Part shown: one piece after another, positions 45,430 through 57,560 of the stretch
How positions within the stretch are numbered: position 1 is the stretch's first letter
Layout: each line of letters opens with the position of its first letter
NCBI RefSeq assembly: GCF_023159225.1
Contig: NC_063172.1
Span: 64,857,067-64,921,066, forward strand
Length of the DNA: 64,000 bases
Source: Perognathus longimembris pacificus
Taxonomy: Eukaryota > Chordata > Mammalia > Rodentia > Heteromyidae
Direction: 5' to 3'
The notes under the pieces: model-generated
The model's database searches: none
What the model was told of the DNA's origin: nothing
Seen by the model: the letters and a program-made list of their open reading frames with translations, nothing else
Translations under genes and position numbers: made by a program

Positions 45430-45463
45430 GAAATGATCATTTGTAGGAAAATGGAGGACCTAG
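45241..45463. repeat. Tandem duplication, 104- and 110-bp units spanning a SINE-L1 boundary
   Basis: Unit 1 (45241-45344) and unit 2 (45345-45454) are the same: Geo 3' end, CA tract, then AATGATCATTTGTAGGAAAA of L1. They differ in CA length. The 9-mer AGGACCTAG occurs at 45241, 45345 and 45455. Confidence 0.95.
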
Positions 45464-45935
45464 AAAACATCATACTAAGTAAGCCAGATTCAATAGGATA
45501 AAGGTCACATGTGTTCTCTTACATGTGAATTTTAAATCTTAATATCTAAGCATATACACCAATACATATTTGATCAATCTGACTAAAGTATGGCATATGC
45601 AGATGGGCCGTAGCTTTGTAAACTCCAGTTGAACAATTAACATATAGTTAAATGTCTATATTAGGGAGTTGAGACACGCCATGATGGAAATGTGGGTACT
45701 TTGGAGAGGGGGAAGATGAGTGGAGAGAAGGGATGAGAGGGCACTTGATCAAAATACTCTGTATGTGTGTGAAAATGGGGCAACAAAACTTGATAGGATT
45801 AATCTGGGAAGGGATAGGTGGGAACTGGGAGAATTATGGAACAGATGACTCTAATCAAGATGCATTGTATGCAGGAATTAACAGGTTAAAATGAAACCCC
45901 CTTGTATAACTCATTGATACTAATAAAAATCTAAA
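45428..45935 (+). mobile_element. LINE-1 3' end
   Basis: ACCTAGAAAACATCATACTA (ORF2 end region), then GATCAATCTGACTAAAGTAT, GGGAACTGGGAGAATTATGG and CCCTTGTATAACTCATTGAT near the AATAAAAATCTAAA terminus. Confidence 0.8.
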
Positions 45936-46544
45936 AGATATGTTTATTTACTTATAACCCATAAAGGGAGGCTTATATCTATTTGGAGGCACTCACGGAG
46001 TTCTTTAGACACAAATCCAATCTATATTCTCCTTCTACAGCTTTTCCAGATTAACTTTGGGGAGAGACAGCCTGAACTAGATAGTTCTTGTACTGTGCAA
46101 CAAATTCCCCAGTCACGGTTTAGTATTGTGGCAAGTTTGTCACTGTGTGATGTTTTTGATTCATGGAAGATTTTTCCACATGGAGAAGAGATTTTATTTG
46201 GTGCTATCAGATGGCTATTCAGGTTTTGTCAGTTCTCACTCTTATGAATCATATAACCCCGTCATTGCTGGAGTTTTGCTGCAGAAGGTAGGGGTCCATA
46301 TTGCCCGCATTTCAGTGGAGCCCTTGAACTTGAGGAGTTTATTTTTTGTTGATTTATAGGAGACCTTCTCATAGAGATGTTACCCAGAACAGTTTGTGTA
46401 GTATGCTGGCTTTTCAAGCACTTCTACAGTATATGTAAAGAATTTCTGTGGTATTTAGAATTCATTTCAGTCGTATCCTCAAAAGTACTTTATAAGGTAA
46501 AATATAATATTCTAGAGGCAATAATGCCTTTTTTGGTTCTACTT
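45936..46544. other. Unclassified single-copy DNA
   Basis: Frames of 77-91 residues at 46126-46652 have no recognisable domain. Confidence 0.4.
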
Positions 46545-46700
46545 TTTAAAACAGCTTTATTGGGGCTAAATCTATCCACTTTTAATGCAAAATCAATAAC
46601 TTTAAGGATTTTTGTTGAGCTGAACAACTTCCCTCCTAAGCTAGTATCCTGACACTGCTCCTAGCCCATCACCTTCTACTTTTCCACAGCAATTTCTTCA
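46545..46700. mobile_element. Possible ancient LINE remnant
   Basis: AACAGCTTTATTGGGGCTAA and a GTTGAGCTGAACAACTTCC stretch resemble a common ancient L1 3' segment. Strand and boundaries are uncertain. Confidence 0.35.
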
Positions 46701-46826
46701 GAGTAACAGCATCGCATCTACTTATTAATACATTTACTATTATTTAAAGGTACCCAAGAAAATTCATTACAAACTATCTTCTTCAAAATTTTAAATAAAG
46801 GGAAGTATTTTTAAAACTACTAGTTT

Positions 46827-47045
46827 GTCGGGCACTGGGGGCTCACACCTGTAATCCTAACCATTCAGGAGCCTGTGACCTGAGGATCAAGGTTCAAAGC
46901 CAGCCTAGGCAGAAAAATTCCATGAGACTCTCACCTCTAACTACCAAATAGCCAAAAGTGGAGCTGTTGCGCAAGTGGTAGAGCACCAGCCTTGAGCAAA
47001 AAATACAGCACATGAGCCAAGTTCAAGCCCCAAGACTAGCACATG
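46827..47045 (+). mobile_element. SINE: 7SL-like/Geo dimer
   Basis: GGGGGCTCACACCTGTAATC, GACCTGAGGATCAAGGTTCA, then GGAGCTGTTGCGCAAGTGGT and AAGTTCAAGCCCCAAGACTA, followed by a CA tract at 47050-47094. Confidence 0.88.
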
Positions 47046-47049
47046 TATC

Positions 47050-47094
47050 ACACGCACACACACACACACACACATACACATACACACACACACC
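47050..47094. repeat. (CA)n microsatellite at SINE tail
   Basis: CA run with ATA interruptions. Confidence 0.95.
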
Positions 47095-49618
47095 AACTAG
47101 CTCTATTTTTTTTCCTTTCATTTTAGTAAATTCATATGTCATAGAGAAGGCCATTTAGATCAACCATTTCAACAATTTGCTTCTGGTAATGAATTAAGTT
47201 TTATAAGAAAAATGGTACTATTTTTAAAAATCTAACTTAATATGTCATTGTTTTATAAGAGTCATCAATATACAATACTAAGTAAGCATTTGTTATTGGA
47301 ACATCCAAATTTCCTAGTCTGAGCATGGATATTTCTTGAATTAAAGAAACATAATGATGGATTGTCTGTCATAAAGGGTTATGGAGTTGCTGAATTAATG
47401 GTGTTATACTAGTGGATGTACAAGGAGAGGGTAACAATAATTCATAATTAATTACTCAACTAATGTTGAATGGTTTCCAGCAGCAATAAGGATTCCTGGA
47501 CAGTTATCTTAGATTTACAGGTGATTTCCGTAGTTTAGTTTAAGCCTATAACTGCTGCAAGGCAAGAAGGCTGAGCATTGTCTATTGAACTGTAATGTGG
47601 GATTTCACAGGTAAGCATTATTTAATTTATGATTTATGCTATGTTATTGCATTCATTTCTCCTATTCATTGAATTCATTACTCAGTTAACATTTTTATAT
47701 TTGTACCAAAAAGAAAGGAGGTTTATATTACCAAGAAGAATTAACTTGGATTTTTATGAAATCTGATCTAATTAATTTTCCTTTGTCTGTCTTACCTTTG
47801 ACCTTCAGGAATTCAGAGACAATCACCATCATTTTGATAATTTTTAAAACCATATATAGTGAAAATGTATTAATGTTCATGCCCTATGTTCATGTCCTAT
47901 ATTGCACACAAGATTTAAGACATGTTTCAAAACTATTCCTGTTAAATTGGGGGAAGCATGTCACAAACAAACAAGCAAACAAACAAAACCAACAAAAAAG
48001 AATTCCCTTAATAGGGATTTCAAATGCCTCAGGTACACTCACATTGTTAGAGAATCTCACCACTCTAGCGATTCTAATGAATAGATCAATTAAAATTTCT
48101 TTTATTTTAAGATTTCTTCAATTTACTACACACTTTCAATTTGCCCTTTAATTCATGCTTCCAATATCTGCTGTTTTCAATACTTGCTTTATGACAAATT
48201 TTCTCTTAAACTTTTGAAAGGGAATTTCCTAATTTTTGATGTAAAATTTTAATGTTTCCGACGATAGCATTTTTAAAACTCTCCTCTTTTTGACTGTCTT
48301 TAATATTTTTCAGCCATTTGAGGGGGCTAGAATTTGATAAGTTAGTACAGATGTTTAGTTAAGAATAAACATCTAACTAATAAGCTCTGAGTTACACAAG
48401 AGAAATTTACTTCACTCTTTGAAGTTCAGAAATTGTTTTATTTATGTCCCTTAACTTGTTTCCAGATGAGTATTTTAACTTAGCTTCTATGAATCTACAT
48501 GTTAGTTAAGCAAATTTACAATGGATTACTGTCCTTAGAGGACCCTAAAGAACAGAACTCAAGAAACATAAAGCAGTTTTTTTTAAGCTTCCAAATGGTA
48601 AATTTTGGTATTTCAAATTCTGATAAAGACTAACTTTGAGTTGGAATTTTATTTCTAGTTTTAAGCACTGTAGTTTTACCTCTATGTAAGTATATGAGTG
48701 TTGACTTAGTGTTTCAGCCCCTTTCAGTATACTAACTTTCTGCTTTTGACATTTCAAATGCTGAAATCAATTGTTACCTTCTTTTTTTGGTTTTCTATTT
48801 ACCAGTGAAAATGCAACAGTTAGAATTTTATATAGGAATTTTATATAGGAAGTGGAGAATATTTCTACTAGAAATACTTCTTTCTAGAAAGAAAACACTT
48901 TTGCATGTATAAACCCATGAAAAAAATAGGAAACAGCTGGCCAGTAGCATTGCATGCTTATAAATAAATCTATAGAACGAGAGAGGTAAGGAAGAGGCAG
49001 TGTTATGTATTAAGAAAGGCAAGTCAAGAAAAGCAACACTTTCTCATAAACAGGTAAGGGAAGGAGTGAACACTTAACTTTTGTAGAGGGCCTACAAAGC
49101 CTTGCTACTTTTTCAATTATTTTATTTTATTTTATTTTTTGCAGGTTAAATGGATTTCTGTCCTCAGGATTTACATGAATTGCTTAGAGACTTGGCAAAT
49201 GTGCTCCTCAGTCTCTTTCTTTATGCCTTAGTCTCCTCTGTTTTATGTTCATTCAACAGAAATAAGACAATTGAGGACCAAACATGACATAAAACAACAC
49301 ACACACATATACCAAAGCGAAGAGCATATATTTAAGAGAAAATATATCTATAAAATAGTATTCCTCCAAAACAAAAGGCCTAGTAATAATCTTATACAAA
49401 AAGATAGGTCTGATTATCAAATTGTATACTTCCACATATAAGATATAATTACTGAATAATAGTATTAATAAGATCATAAGAAAATAAACCAAATCCCCTT
49501 GCCCAACTACCTAAATTTAAGGATTTAGGATTTGGCTACAAAGCTTAGTATAACAATTCACCAATCATGACCATTAAGTAAAGCATCTAACATCCCACAT
49601 TAAATAATAGAGCAGGGA
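47095..49618. other. AT-rich single-copy DNA, 2.5 kb
   Basis: No repeat family, CpG cluster or exon recognised. A 131-residue frame at 47756-48151 has no domain signature. A 13-bp perfect tandem duplication (GAATTTTATATAG) lies at 48823-48848. Confidence 0.4.
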
Positions 49619-49619
49619 T

Positions 49620-50975
49620 TCAAACCCAGATAGTGTTGCAGTTGGACAAATGGGACTGCATCAAACTGCTGAGCTTCTGCAGGGCAAAGGGCATAGCGTG
49701 TAAGATTAACAGAAAGCCCACAGATTGGGAGAAGATCTTTACCAGCCATACAAATGGCAAAGGCCTCATATCTAAAATATATGCAGAACTAAAAAAACTA
49801 AGTGCCTCCAAAATAAATCCCCAAAGAACCAATAGCCCCCTCAACAAATGGGTTAAAGTCCTAAAAAGAGACTTCTCTGAAGTGGAAATGAGAATGGCCA
49901 AGAGACACATGAAGAAGTGGCTCTACATCACTGGCCATAAAAGAAATGCAAATCAAAGCAAAACTGAGATTCCACCTCACCTCAGTAAGAATGTCCATTA
50001 TCAGGAAAACTAATAATAACAGATGCTGGAGGGGATGTGGCCAAAAGGGAACCCTACTACATTGTTGGTGGGAATGTAAACTTGTTCAACCACTCTGGAA
50101 AGTGGTAAGGAGATTCCTCAGAAGGCTAAACATAGAGCTCCCCTACCACCCAGCAGCCCCACCTTGGGGCATCTACCCAAAAGAATACAAGCAAGACCAC
50201 ACTAAAGCTACCAGCACAACTATGTTCATCACAGCACAATTCATCATTGCTAAAATATGGAACCAACTCAGATGCCCCTCAGTAGATGAGTGGATCCGGA
50301 AAAGGTGGTACATATACACAAAGGAATTCTATGCCTCTATCAGAAAGAATGACACTGCCCCATTTGGAAGGAAATGGAAGGACTTGGAGAAAATTATACT
50401 AAGTGAAGTGAGCCAGACCCAAAGAAACATAGACTCTATGGTTTCCCTCATAGGGAATAATTAGTACATGTTTAGGCTAGTCATAGCAGAAGATCACAAT
50501 AGCCCGATAGCTATGCCCTTATGAACAGATACAAGATGATACTAAGTGAAATGAACCCCACATTGTAGAAACAAGTGTTATATCACTGTTGTAATTATTT
50601 TCAACATGCCATGTAAAACCATACCTTTTTTTTTTGTTTCTCTTGTATTCTTTTCCTGTGGTTGTCCCTGCGCTATCACTGTATCTGATCTGAGTACCCT
50701 GGATACTGTATATATGGGTACTATTACTAGGAAAGAGAAAGGGAATATCAAAATTGAGAAATAAAGGATAAAAAGATAAACATTCCCAAAAGCAATACTT
50801 ACAAAACCATTTGGTGTAAACCAACTGAACAACTCATGGGGGAGGAGAGGGAAAGGGGGAGGGGGAGGCAGGGGAAAAATGAGAAAGGAGGTAACAAGTT
50901 GAACAAGAAATGTACTCACTGCCTTCCATATGAAACTGTAACCCCTCTGTACTTCACTTTGACAATAAAGGGAAA
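49620..50975 (+). mobile_element. 5'-truncated LINE-1: ORF2 C-terminal third plus complete 3' UTR
   Basis: ORF2 enters at about 49633 and stops at 50462-50464. The C-terminal part shows the L1 zinc-knuckle C-x3-C-x7-H-x4-C (residues in frame at about 50018-50071) and ends SLIGNN. The frame changes near 49918, where an extra base (AAGTGGCTC against AAGTGCTC in the 33.48-kb copy) breaks ORF2. The 3' UTR has a G-rich tract at 50838-50875 and ends in CTTTGACAATAAAG and an A-rich tail. ORF2p is the L1 endonuclease/reverse transcriptase, of which only the C-terminal RNA-binding part remains, so the copy is inactive. Confidence 0.95.
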
Positions 50976-51381
50976 AAAAGTTTAAAGAAAAAACAAAGAG
51001 CGATCCTAAAATGGACATGGTACAAATAAGAAATGAATAAACAATATACTAAATATCGCTTAAGATATATAGAAGAGCACTGAAAGAACGAAGCTGAGAG
51101 AAGCATTAAAAACAAATAAGCAAATAAGCAGTCAGATGTAAGGTATAAGGTTTACAATGAGATGTCACAGCCATGGGATTAGAGCTCTGGAAACACATAT
51201 CTACGGGGCAAGACATAATTGCCCTGTAATGTACTTTAGGGTACTTTAAAATGTATGTTTCTTTAAGGTGTTCCCTTCAAAAGTAATCTGGAAGCCCTTT
51301 AAAGAACTAATGATGGTTCAGAATTAGAAAATTTCAGAATTAGAATAATGAAAATTGAAAATATCTACTTCAACCGTTTTT
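50976..51381. other. Unclassified AT-rich DNA
   Basis: Nothing recognised. Confidence 0.4.
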
Positions 51382-51612
51382 GTGCATTCTGGTCCTGGGA
51401 CTTGAACTCAGCTTGAGTGCTGTCCCTGACCTTTTGCTCCTGGCTAAGGCTCAACCACTCGAGCCACAGCTCTACTTCTGACATTTGTTGGTAGTATAGT
51501 GGAGATTAAAGTCTCATAAGTTTCCCTACCAAGGTACACTTCGAACAGCAATCCTCAGATCTCAGCCTCGTGATTAGCTGGGATTACAGGCATGAGCCAC
51601 CTGTGCCCAACT
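51382..51612 (-). mobile_element. SINE: 7SL-like/Geo dimer, reversed
   Basis: GGGACTTGAACTCAGCTTGA, CAACCACTCGAGCCACAGCT, then GCTGGGATTACAGGCATGAG. Confidence 0.87.
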
Positions 51613-52044
51613 CTACTTAAGCTTTTAATTTTATGCAAATTTTATAATGCATAGAATACATTGTACACTCACATCAGTGTCTAATTTACAAACAAATAAT
51701 CCTTAAGGATTCAGAGTAATTTCTAAACCATAATAATTCATGATAAATAATTTTTTTATTGCATCTCCTGTTGTATTGCATCTCTTATTGTCTTGTATCT
51801 CTTCAGTTGACCTAACTGCTGGCTTTGATATTTCAGGTGTACAGTGAGGGAGAATTCTATATTTCATCAGTATTGAGCTTATTATTAAATATATGTTATG
51901 ATTGCATGTAAAAACAAAAGAACTAAGGATGGTAAGTGTAGGCCTTATTCTTTCAGCAGTTACTCTCACCCTACATGGCAACAATAACTAAAAGTAACAA
52001 TACCAGAGGTAGGATAGTGTGTGTGATGAAGAGTGATACCTGTA
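51613..52044. other. Unclassified DNA
   Basis: Nothing recognised. Confidence 0.4.
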
Positions 52045-52157
52045 ACCAGAATTAAACAACTTACTTATTTCTCTGAGCATTAGTTTGCTCTTCTGTGAAA
52101 TGGTTATTACTAATCCCATTCACACAGCTGCTACAGTGGCAACTGGGATGAAGTTCA
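52045..52157 (+). mobile_element. MIR SINE remnant
   Basis: TCTCTGAGCATTAGTTTGCT, CTTCTGTGAAATGGTTATTA and TAATCCCATTCACACAGCTG follow the MIR 3' core. Confidence 0.68.
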
Positions 52158-52159
52158 AA

Positions 52160-52380
52160 CCGAGGCCAGTGGCTCACACCTGTAATTCTAGCCACTCAGG
52201 AGGCTGAGATCTAAGGACCATAGCTCAAAGCCAGGAAAGTCTATGGGACTCTTATCTCAAGTGAGTCACTGAAAACACAGAAGTGACAGACACCCCCTCC
52301 CCTTGTCTTGAGGGACAAGGCTAAGGGACAGCACCCAGATGCCCTAAGTTCAAGCCCCAGTACTACTACCTCACCACAAA
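52160..52380 (+). mobile_element. SINE: 7SL-like/Geo dimer, Geo part decayed
   Basis: CAGTGGCTCACACCTGTAAT, CCACTCAGGAGGCTGAGATC, then AAGTTCAAGCCCCAGTACTA. Confidence 0.82.
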
Positions 52381-52474
52381 GAAAGAATGTACCACAGTGC
52401 CTGATGCAAATCCATTTAATAGCATAGGTGCTGAGTGTCTTTGGAAATACTTCCAAAGATGAAAATGGAGAAGA

Positions 52475-52580
52475 ACTGCCAGGCCTGTAAGCCTGCCTAC
52501 TCAGGAAGCTGAGGTCTGGAAGACAAGGGTTCTAGGTCATCCCAGAGAGAAAGTCCACTAGACTTTCCAGAGTTGCTGCT
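52475..52580 (+). mobile_element. 7SL-like SINE half, decayed
   Basis: CTACTCAGGAAGCTGAGGTC and AGAGAGAAAGTCCACTAGAC. No Geo follows. Confidence 0.65.
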
Positions 52581-52657
52581 CAACAGCAGTACTCCAATCT
52601 AATTCCAAATGAATTCAAACCCACTCCTGCCCTGTCATATATTCTATCTCTCTCTTT

Positions 52658-52716
52658 CACACACACACACACATACACACACTCACACACACATACACAC
52701 ACACACACACACACAC
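52658..52716. repeat. (CA)n microsatellite
   Basis: Interrupted CA run. Confidence 0.97.
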
Positions 52717-53616
52717 TAACAAAGGCTATGTTAAAGTTGTAGGTTAATTTTTCTTTATTTCTAAAATTGTTATGTTGTATTATTTCAAATAAAAGATAAA
52801 TCAATAGGTGTGTGTTTTACTTCCAGAGGAGGCTACACCTAAAGTACAGAGCTTACCAAACAGCAGATGGATTAATTCTGAGAAGAGAGCATAATGATTG
52901 TGTGATGGAGGAGTGAGTTATGAGAAATGATTAGAGATAAAGATTATGTCTGAGGTTGCTAAGTAATGGCTGAGGGGGACTAATAATTGACTGCAAAAAT
53001 CTGACAGGGGAAATACTGAGCAAGTGGGAAGAATTATTTATTCAGGCTTAGAACAAGATAACTACAAGAGCATAAAGAATAAAAATTTACCCTAAATAGA
53101 AAAGAAAACTTTCTGACAGTAAAAATTGTTATACAAAGAAAAATCTTCCAAGAAAAGTGAGGAAAACCCATCCTTTGGAATATTTAAAATAAGTTTGGAT
53201 AGAAACCAAAAAAATATATGTGACAGAGAACCCCAGAGTTTCAATCCAGTGCTAGTGTCAAACTCTGATTTGATAGCAGCCCTGGGAGGAGATAAAATGG
53301 GTCATGGAGTCTTCTTGATAGATGATTAAAATGGAGCTCTGGTAACCAAGAGTTCGGATGGTTTTCAGGTGACCTGTCTCCAGGCAGGCACAAAGTAACC
53401 CAAGCCAGTTTCTTTAGCTGCAACATGATTTCTTCTATGTCAGTAGGAACTCGGTGATGCTACACAAGCATGATGCATGATGGTAGCAGGGATGGCTGGA
53501 CTCAGTAAACTATCTGTTGCTAAACTTACCTCTGGATGCCAAACAATTCCAGAATCAGAGAATAGAGGCTCAAAGCATATGGAACTCATTTTCACAAGGC
53601 CTTGGAAGAAAACTAA
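52717..53616. other. Unclassified single-copy DNA
   Basis: Nothing recognised. Confidence 0.4.
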
Positions 53617-53932
<316 letters not shown>

Positions 53933-53941
53933 ACAGCTATG

Positions 53942-54213
53942 GGTTTTTTTTGTTGCTGTTGTGATTGTTTGTGATGGACCTGGGGCTTGAACTCAGGGCC
54001 TGGGTGCTGTCCCTGGTCTTCTTTTCCTGAAGACTAGCCCTCTTCCACTTGTGCCACAACCCCACTTCTGGCTTTTGGGTAGTTAATTAGAGATCAGTTT
54101 CATGGACTTTCCTGTGGGTCTGGCTTCGAACCTCCATCCTCAGATCTCAGCCTCCTGAGAAGCTAGGATTGCAGGTGTAATCCTAGGGAGATTACAGGCC
54201 CCCAGGGCCTGGC
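53942..54213 (-). mobile_element. SINE: 7SL-like/Geo dimer, reversed
   Basis: GGGGCTTGAACTCAGGGCCT, CTCAGATCTCAGCCTCCTGA, then an irregular GGATTGCAGGTGTAATCCTA with an internal duplication before GGCCTGGCC. Confidence 0.87.
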
Positions 54214-54224
54214 CAGCTGTTGCT

Positions 54225-54358
54225 TTTTGAGACTAGATATCTCTGCAAATGAGGTTAGCCTAGAACTCACTATATAGCCCAGGCTGGGCTTAAACTTGAA
54301 ATTCTCTTATGTCAGCCTCCTAAGTGCTGTGACTACAGGAGTGTGCCTACACACCCAG
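54225..54358 (-). mobile_element. B1-like monomeric SINE, reversed
   Basis: TTTTTGAGACTAGATATCTC, CCTAGAACTCACTATATAGC, CAGCCTCCTAAGTGCTGTGA. Confidence 0.87.
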
Positions 54359-54359
54359 T

Positions 54360-54530
54360 TGTTATCCACATTTTTATAATATCTTTATTGTAAGGTTGAA
54401 AGGAATTGTTACCCACTTTTCTTAGAAGCTGAAAGACACTAATCTTGTCTCAAGGTCACATGACAAGTGAGACCTAAAATGAGGATTCCAACTCAGGTGT
54501 ACATCTTGCTCAAGTCTGTGCTCCCTCTGT
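54360..54530 (-). mobile_element. MIR SINE remnant, reversed
   Basis: CAAGGTCACATGACAAGTGA, GAGGATTCCAACTCAGGTGT and CAAGTCTGTGCTCCCTCTGT match inverted MIR. Confidence 0.75.
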
Positions 54531-55333
54531 CTCAACGGACAAGACGGGGAATGACTCACATAACACCAGGTAGTCCAGTTTGAGAGCCCACATTACATCT
54601 CAGGACCCTTGTTCTTGATCTCTGTCCTCAGAATCAGTTCTCATCCCTATTTTCTTCTCCATTCCCTTTTCTCCTCTTCCTGCTGATAAGTAACATCAGA
54701 AGAAAGCAAGGTGGCTTGCTTGGTGATGTTCAAAACTGGGCATAAAAGGGACAAAGGCACATATACCAATTTAATGTATAGATTCTAAAGTGTTTCTACT
54801 CAGTGACAATATTCTCTCTTTTTTCCTGAATTCATATTTCTTTTATAAGAAAGCAAGACTCTGGTACATGTAGCTCCGATGGGTATTTTTGAAGTCTAAT
54901 AATATAAAGTGAATTGAATAATAAAAATGAGAATAATGTAAGTGAAATTTGCTTCCCTTTGCATTGCTCTACATATATTTGCTTTGTTATTGTTTACAAG
55001 ACACAAAATCTGCATGAAAATGAAATTTTTGCATACACTACAAGCTTTGAATTTATCAATGGCAGTATCTGCTTCTGTTTTATTTTTTACTCTCAATAGG
55101 CCATATTATTTTGGATACACATTTCTCAATATAATAAAGTTACCTAATGGAAAAGTATTCTGAAATGAACACATTAAATAATTCTGAATGATGAAGAGCT
55201 AATCAAATAGGAATAAGAACCTAGAGATTAAAATCACCTCTCAATGATCAGGTCTTCTTGACTCATTGGAATATCTTTCACATATTAGTCAAACCTTTGT
55301 GTATGTGTGGGTATGTATGTGTGCGCATGTAGA
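54531..55333. other. Unclassified single-copy DNA
   Basis: Nothing recognised. The 54890-55165 part is AT-rich and has open frames on both strands without domains. Confidence 0.4.
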
Positions 55334-55349
55334 TTTTCTTTCTTTCTTT

Positions 55350-55380
<31 letters not shown>

Positions 55381-55401
55381 GTCTCTCTTTTTCTTTCTTT
55401 T
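55334..55401. repeat. (TTTC)n microsatellite, A-tail of a reversed SINE
   Basis: TTTC units sit directly 3' (minus-strand sense) of a Geo monomer, as an expanded GAAA tail. Confidence 0.95.
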
Positions 55402-55620
55402 TGCACTGGCACTAAGGCTTGAACTCAAGCCTCTAACTCTTGCTTAGGTTTTATTTTTCAAGGCTAAGGTTCCTCCACTTGAGCTATACCTCTATTCCAG
55501 AATTTTGCTAGTTAATTAAAGATAAGAATACAGAGGATCTGTCTGCCCTGGCTGGCTTTGAACCTAGTCCTCGAGATCTCAGCTTCTTGAGTAGCTAGGA
55601 TTACATGAGTCATAGGAACC
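55402..55620 (-). mobile_element. SINE: 7SL-like/Geo dimer, reversed
   Basis: AAGGCTTGAACTCAAGCCTC, CTCCACTTGAGCTATACCTC, CTTGAGTAGCTAGGATTACA. Confidence 0.84.
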
Positions 55621-55622
55621 TA

Positions 55623-55625
55623 TTT

Positions 55626-55685
<60 letters not shown>

Positions 55686-55689
55686 TTTT
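55623..55689. repeat. (TTTC)n microsatellite, A-tail of a reversed B1
   Basis: Sixteen near-perfect TTTC units border the B1 that follows. Confidence 0.96.
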
Positions 55690-55785
55690 GAGATAGGATC
55701 CCCCTATATAGGTTTGGCTGGCCTTGAAATCATGAGCCTACTGCTTCAGCCTTCTGAGTGAGATTATAGGCATGTGTCAGTTACA
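55690..55785 (-). mobile_element. B1-like SINE, reversed
   Basis: TTTGAGATAGGATCCCCCTA, TTGGCTGGCCTTGAAATCAT, GAGATTATAGGCATGTGTCA (end). Confidence 0.8.
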
Positions 55786-55829
55786 GGAGCGAGTTGGGGG
55801 CGGGGGGGGGGAAGCAGGCAGGGAATTGA

Positions 55830-56260
55830 TGCTTATACAAGTGGTAGCAGAATATGACAATCAACTACAACCTGCCTGGCAACACAATGGGAGCAGGGAG
55901 CTAGAAAAACAGAAGCAAGACACCTGTTACATAAAGACAAAGGACAAGGAAATGAAGATGAGCACTAAATCTTTGGTGCCAACACCCTTATAGGGATCAG
56001 AAAGAAGACCCACCAATCAGAAAGCCATCTGCAAAGACTCCAATATTCCCTTATTAACCTAAAGTCATTTTCTGTAACTCCAAAGACAGTGCAGGGCTGA
56101 AGTGCTGTTTATGCATAGCATTTCCATGTACATGCTCTCTTCCTGTGCATATGTCTGGTTTAATAAAATTTCCTATCACCTTCACTATATTTGTATTTTG
56201 CCTCCTTTCTTCTCTTGACAGACACAGAAACCCTATGTCAACTTAGCTGCCCTAGATTTC
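55830..56260 (+). mobile_element. Possible rodent LTR (MaLR/ERVL-like), uncertain
   Basis: GACCCACCAATCAGAAAGCC holds a CCAAT box. TTTAATAAAATTTCC at about 56160 is a polyadenylation-type site followed by a T/C-rich stretch, as in LTR U3-R-U5 order. No internal viral genes and no primer-binding site were identified. Confidence 0.3.
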
Positions 56261-57560
56261 TGGTACTATCACCATAACCCACAAATATAACTGCTGTCTT
56301 AAAACAGTATCTGTCATCAAAATTAGTCTCCATGATGAAAAATCACTTAGTTCATCTGAAAACCCTTATCACAAAGGCAAACCATCCTCTCAGGGATGCT
56401 TCCTTGTGAATCCCAGGTGGGGCTGGAAGAGCTCCTCAGCCTTAGCTTTTTATCTGCCACTCCTATTTGTGGGTACAAAGCTGATAGATTAGATAGACAG
56501 ACAGGCAGACAGACAGATCAAGTGCACATGTAGCAATTTAAAGAAATAAGACCAAAATCTTAGCACTCTCTCGGGAAAATAGCTCCTTAGGCCATTTTTT
56601 ATTTGGGGAACAGAGGACCCAAAGGAGAGTAATAATATATGGTTATGTAATTTGCATAGATCAGGAGAAACAAATCTATGCCAGAGAGGGCTAGAACATA
56701 ATTGCCTGAATCTAGGCCAATCTCTGATTACTAAATTTCATGCTAGTTGTATACCTCAGAACATTCAGGTCCCACTGTAAGCTACCTTAACCATCTGGAC
56801 CCTGCCAGCTCTCCACATGATGCCATATCCCTCCCTGCAGGTACTAGGGTCTGCTGCTCAAAGGCAGAAACGGCCATTCTGCCACTCCTCCTTGTGGCAG
56901 CACTGATGAACATGTATTACAAGCTTCTTATTCCAGAAAGCCAAAGGCCAAGAGGAGAATACACACAGCAGCTCCTATGTGACAGGATCACATTGTCACC
57001 AGCCACACGGGCCCTGGTGCCGTCCAAGAGTGGAGGGCCAATAGCGAAGTAATGCCTGCTTCCCAGAAAGCTAGATACAAGGAGAAAGGGCGGGGGGAGC
57101 ACGCTGCCCTTAGAAACAGCTTCTATGCCGACTTGTCCTTCATGGAAAAGTCTACACACATAGTAGGGATCTAACACTCCATGGCTATTTCCTCCTGGAT
57201 AAATCCGTTCTTCCGTTCCTAGGAGCCCATACTTCATTGTGCACTTCATTGTGCAATAAGTCTGCCCTCGCTGTATGCCTGGCAATTCCTGAGACTCACA
57301 ACCAGAGCTTTTCTTCATGACGCCTCTTATTTGATGCACACAGATTAGGAATGAAACCGCTTTGGTTAGGTTTCTAAATCCCTACCCCAGAATAGCAGCA
57401 TTCAGATTGCACGTCCAAGAGGAGAAAAGACTAGGAGGACCCAGGGCCCAGGAACAAAATATTTTTCACCGTCAAACAAATAATGTCCCATGTGGAGGAG
57501 GGAGAAAAGACAGGAGCAAGATTTTTCAATGAAGCAAGTTAGTAAAACCTGTGCAATTTC
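56261..57560. other. Single-copy DNA upstream of CpG island
   Basis: No exon identified. Overlapping frames of 101 residues (plus, 56747-57052) and 140 residues (minus, 56917-57339) lack domains. An (GACA)-rich tract lies at about 56483-56517. Confidence 0.4.

Noticed and set aside
55830..56260. Endogenous retrovirus with genes
   Set aside because: Only LTR-like signals (CCAAT box, polyadenylation-type site) were seen. No gag, pol or env-like frame or primer-binding site is present nearby.
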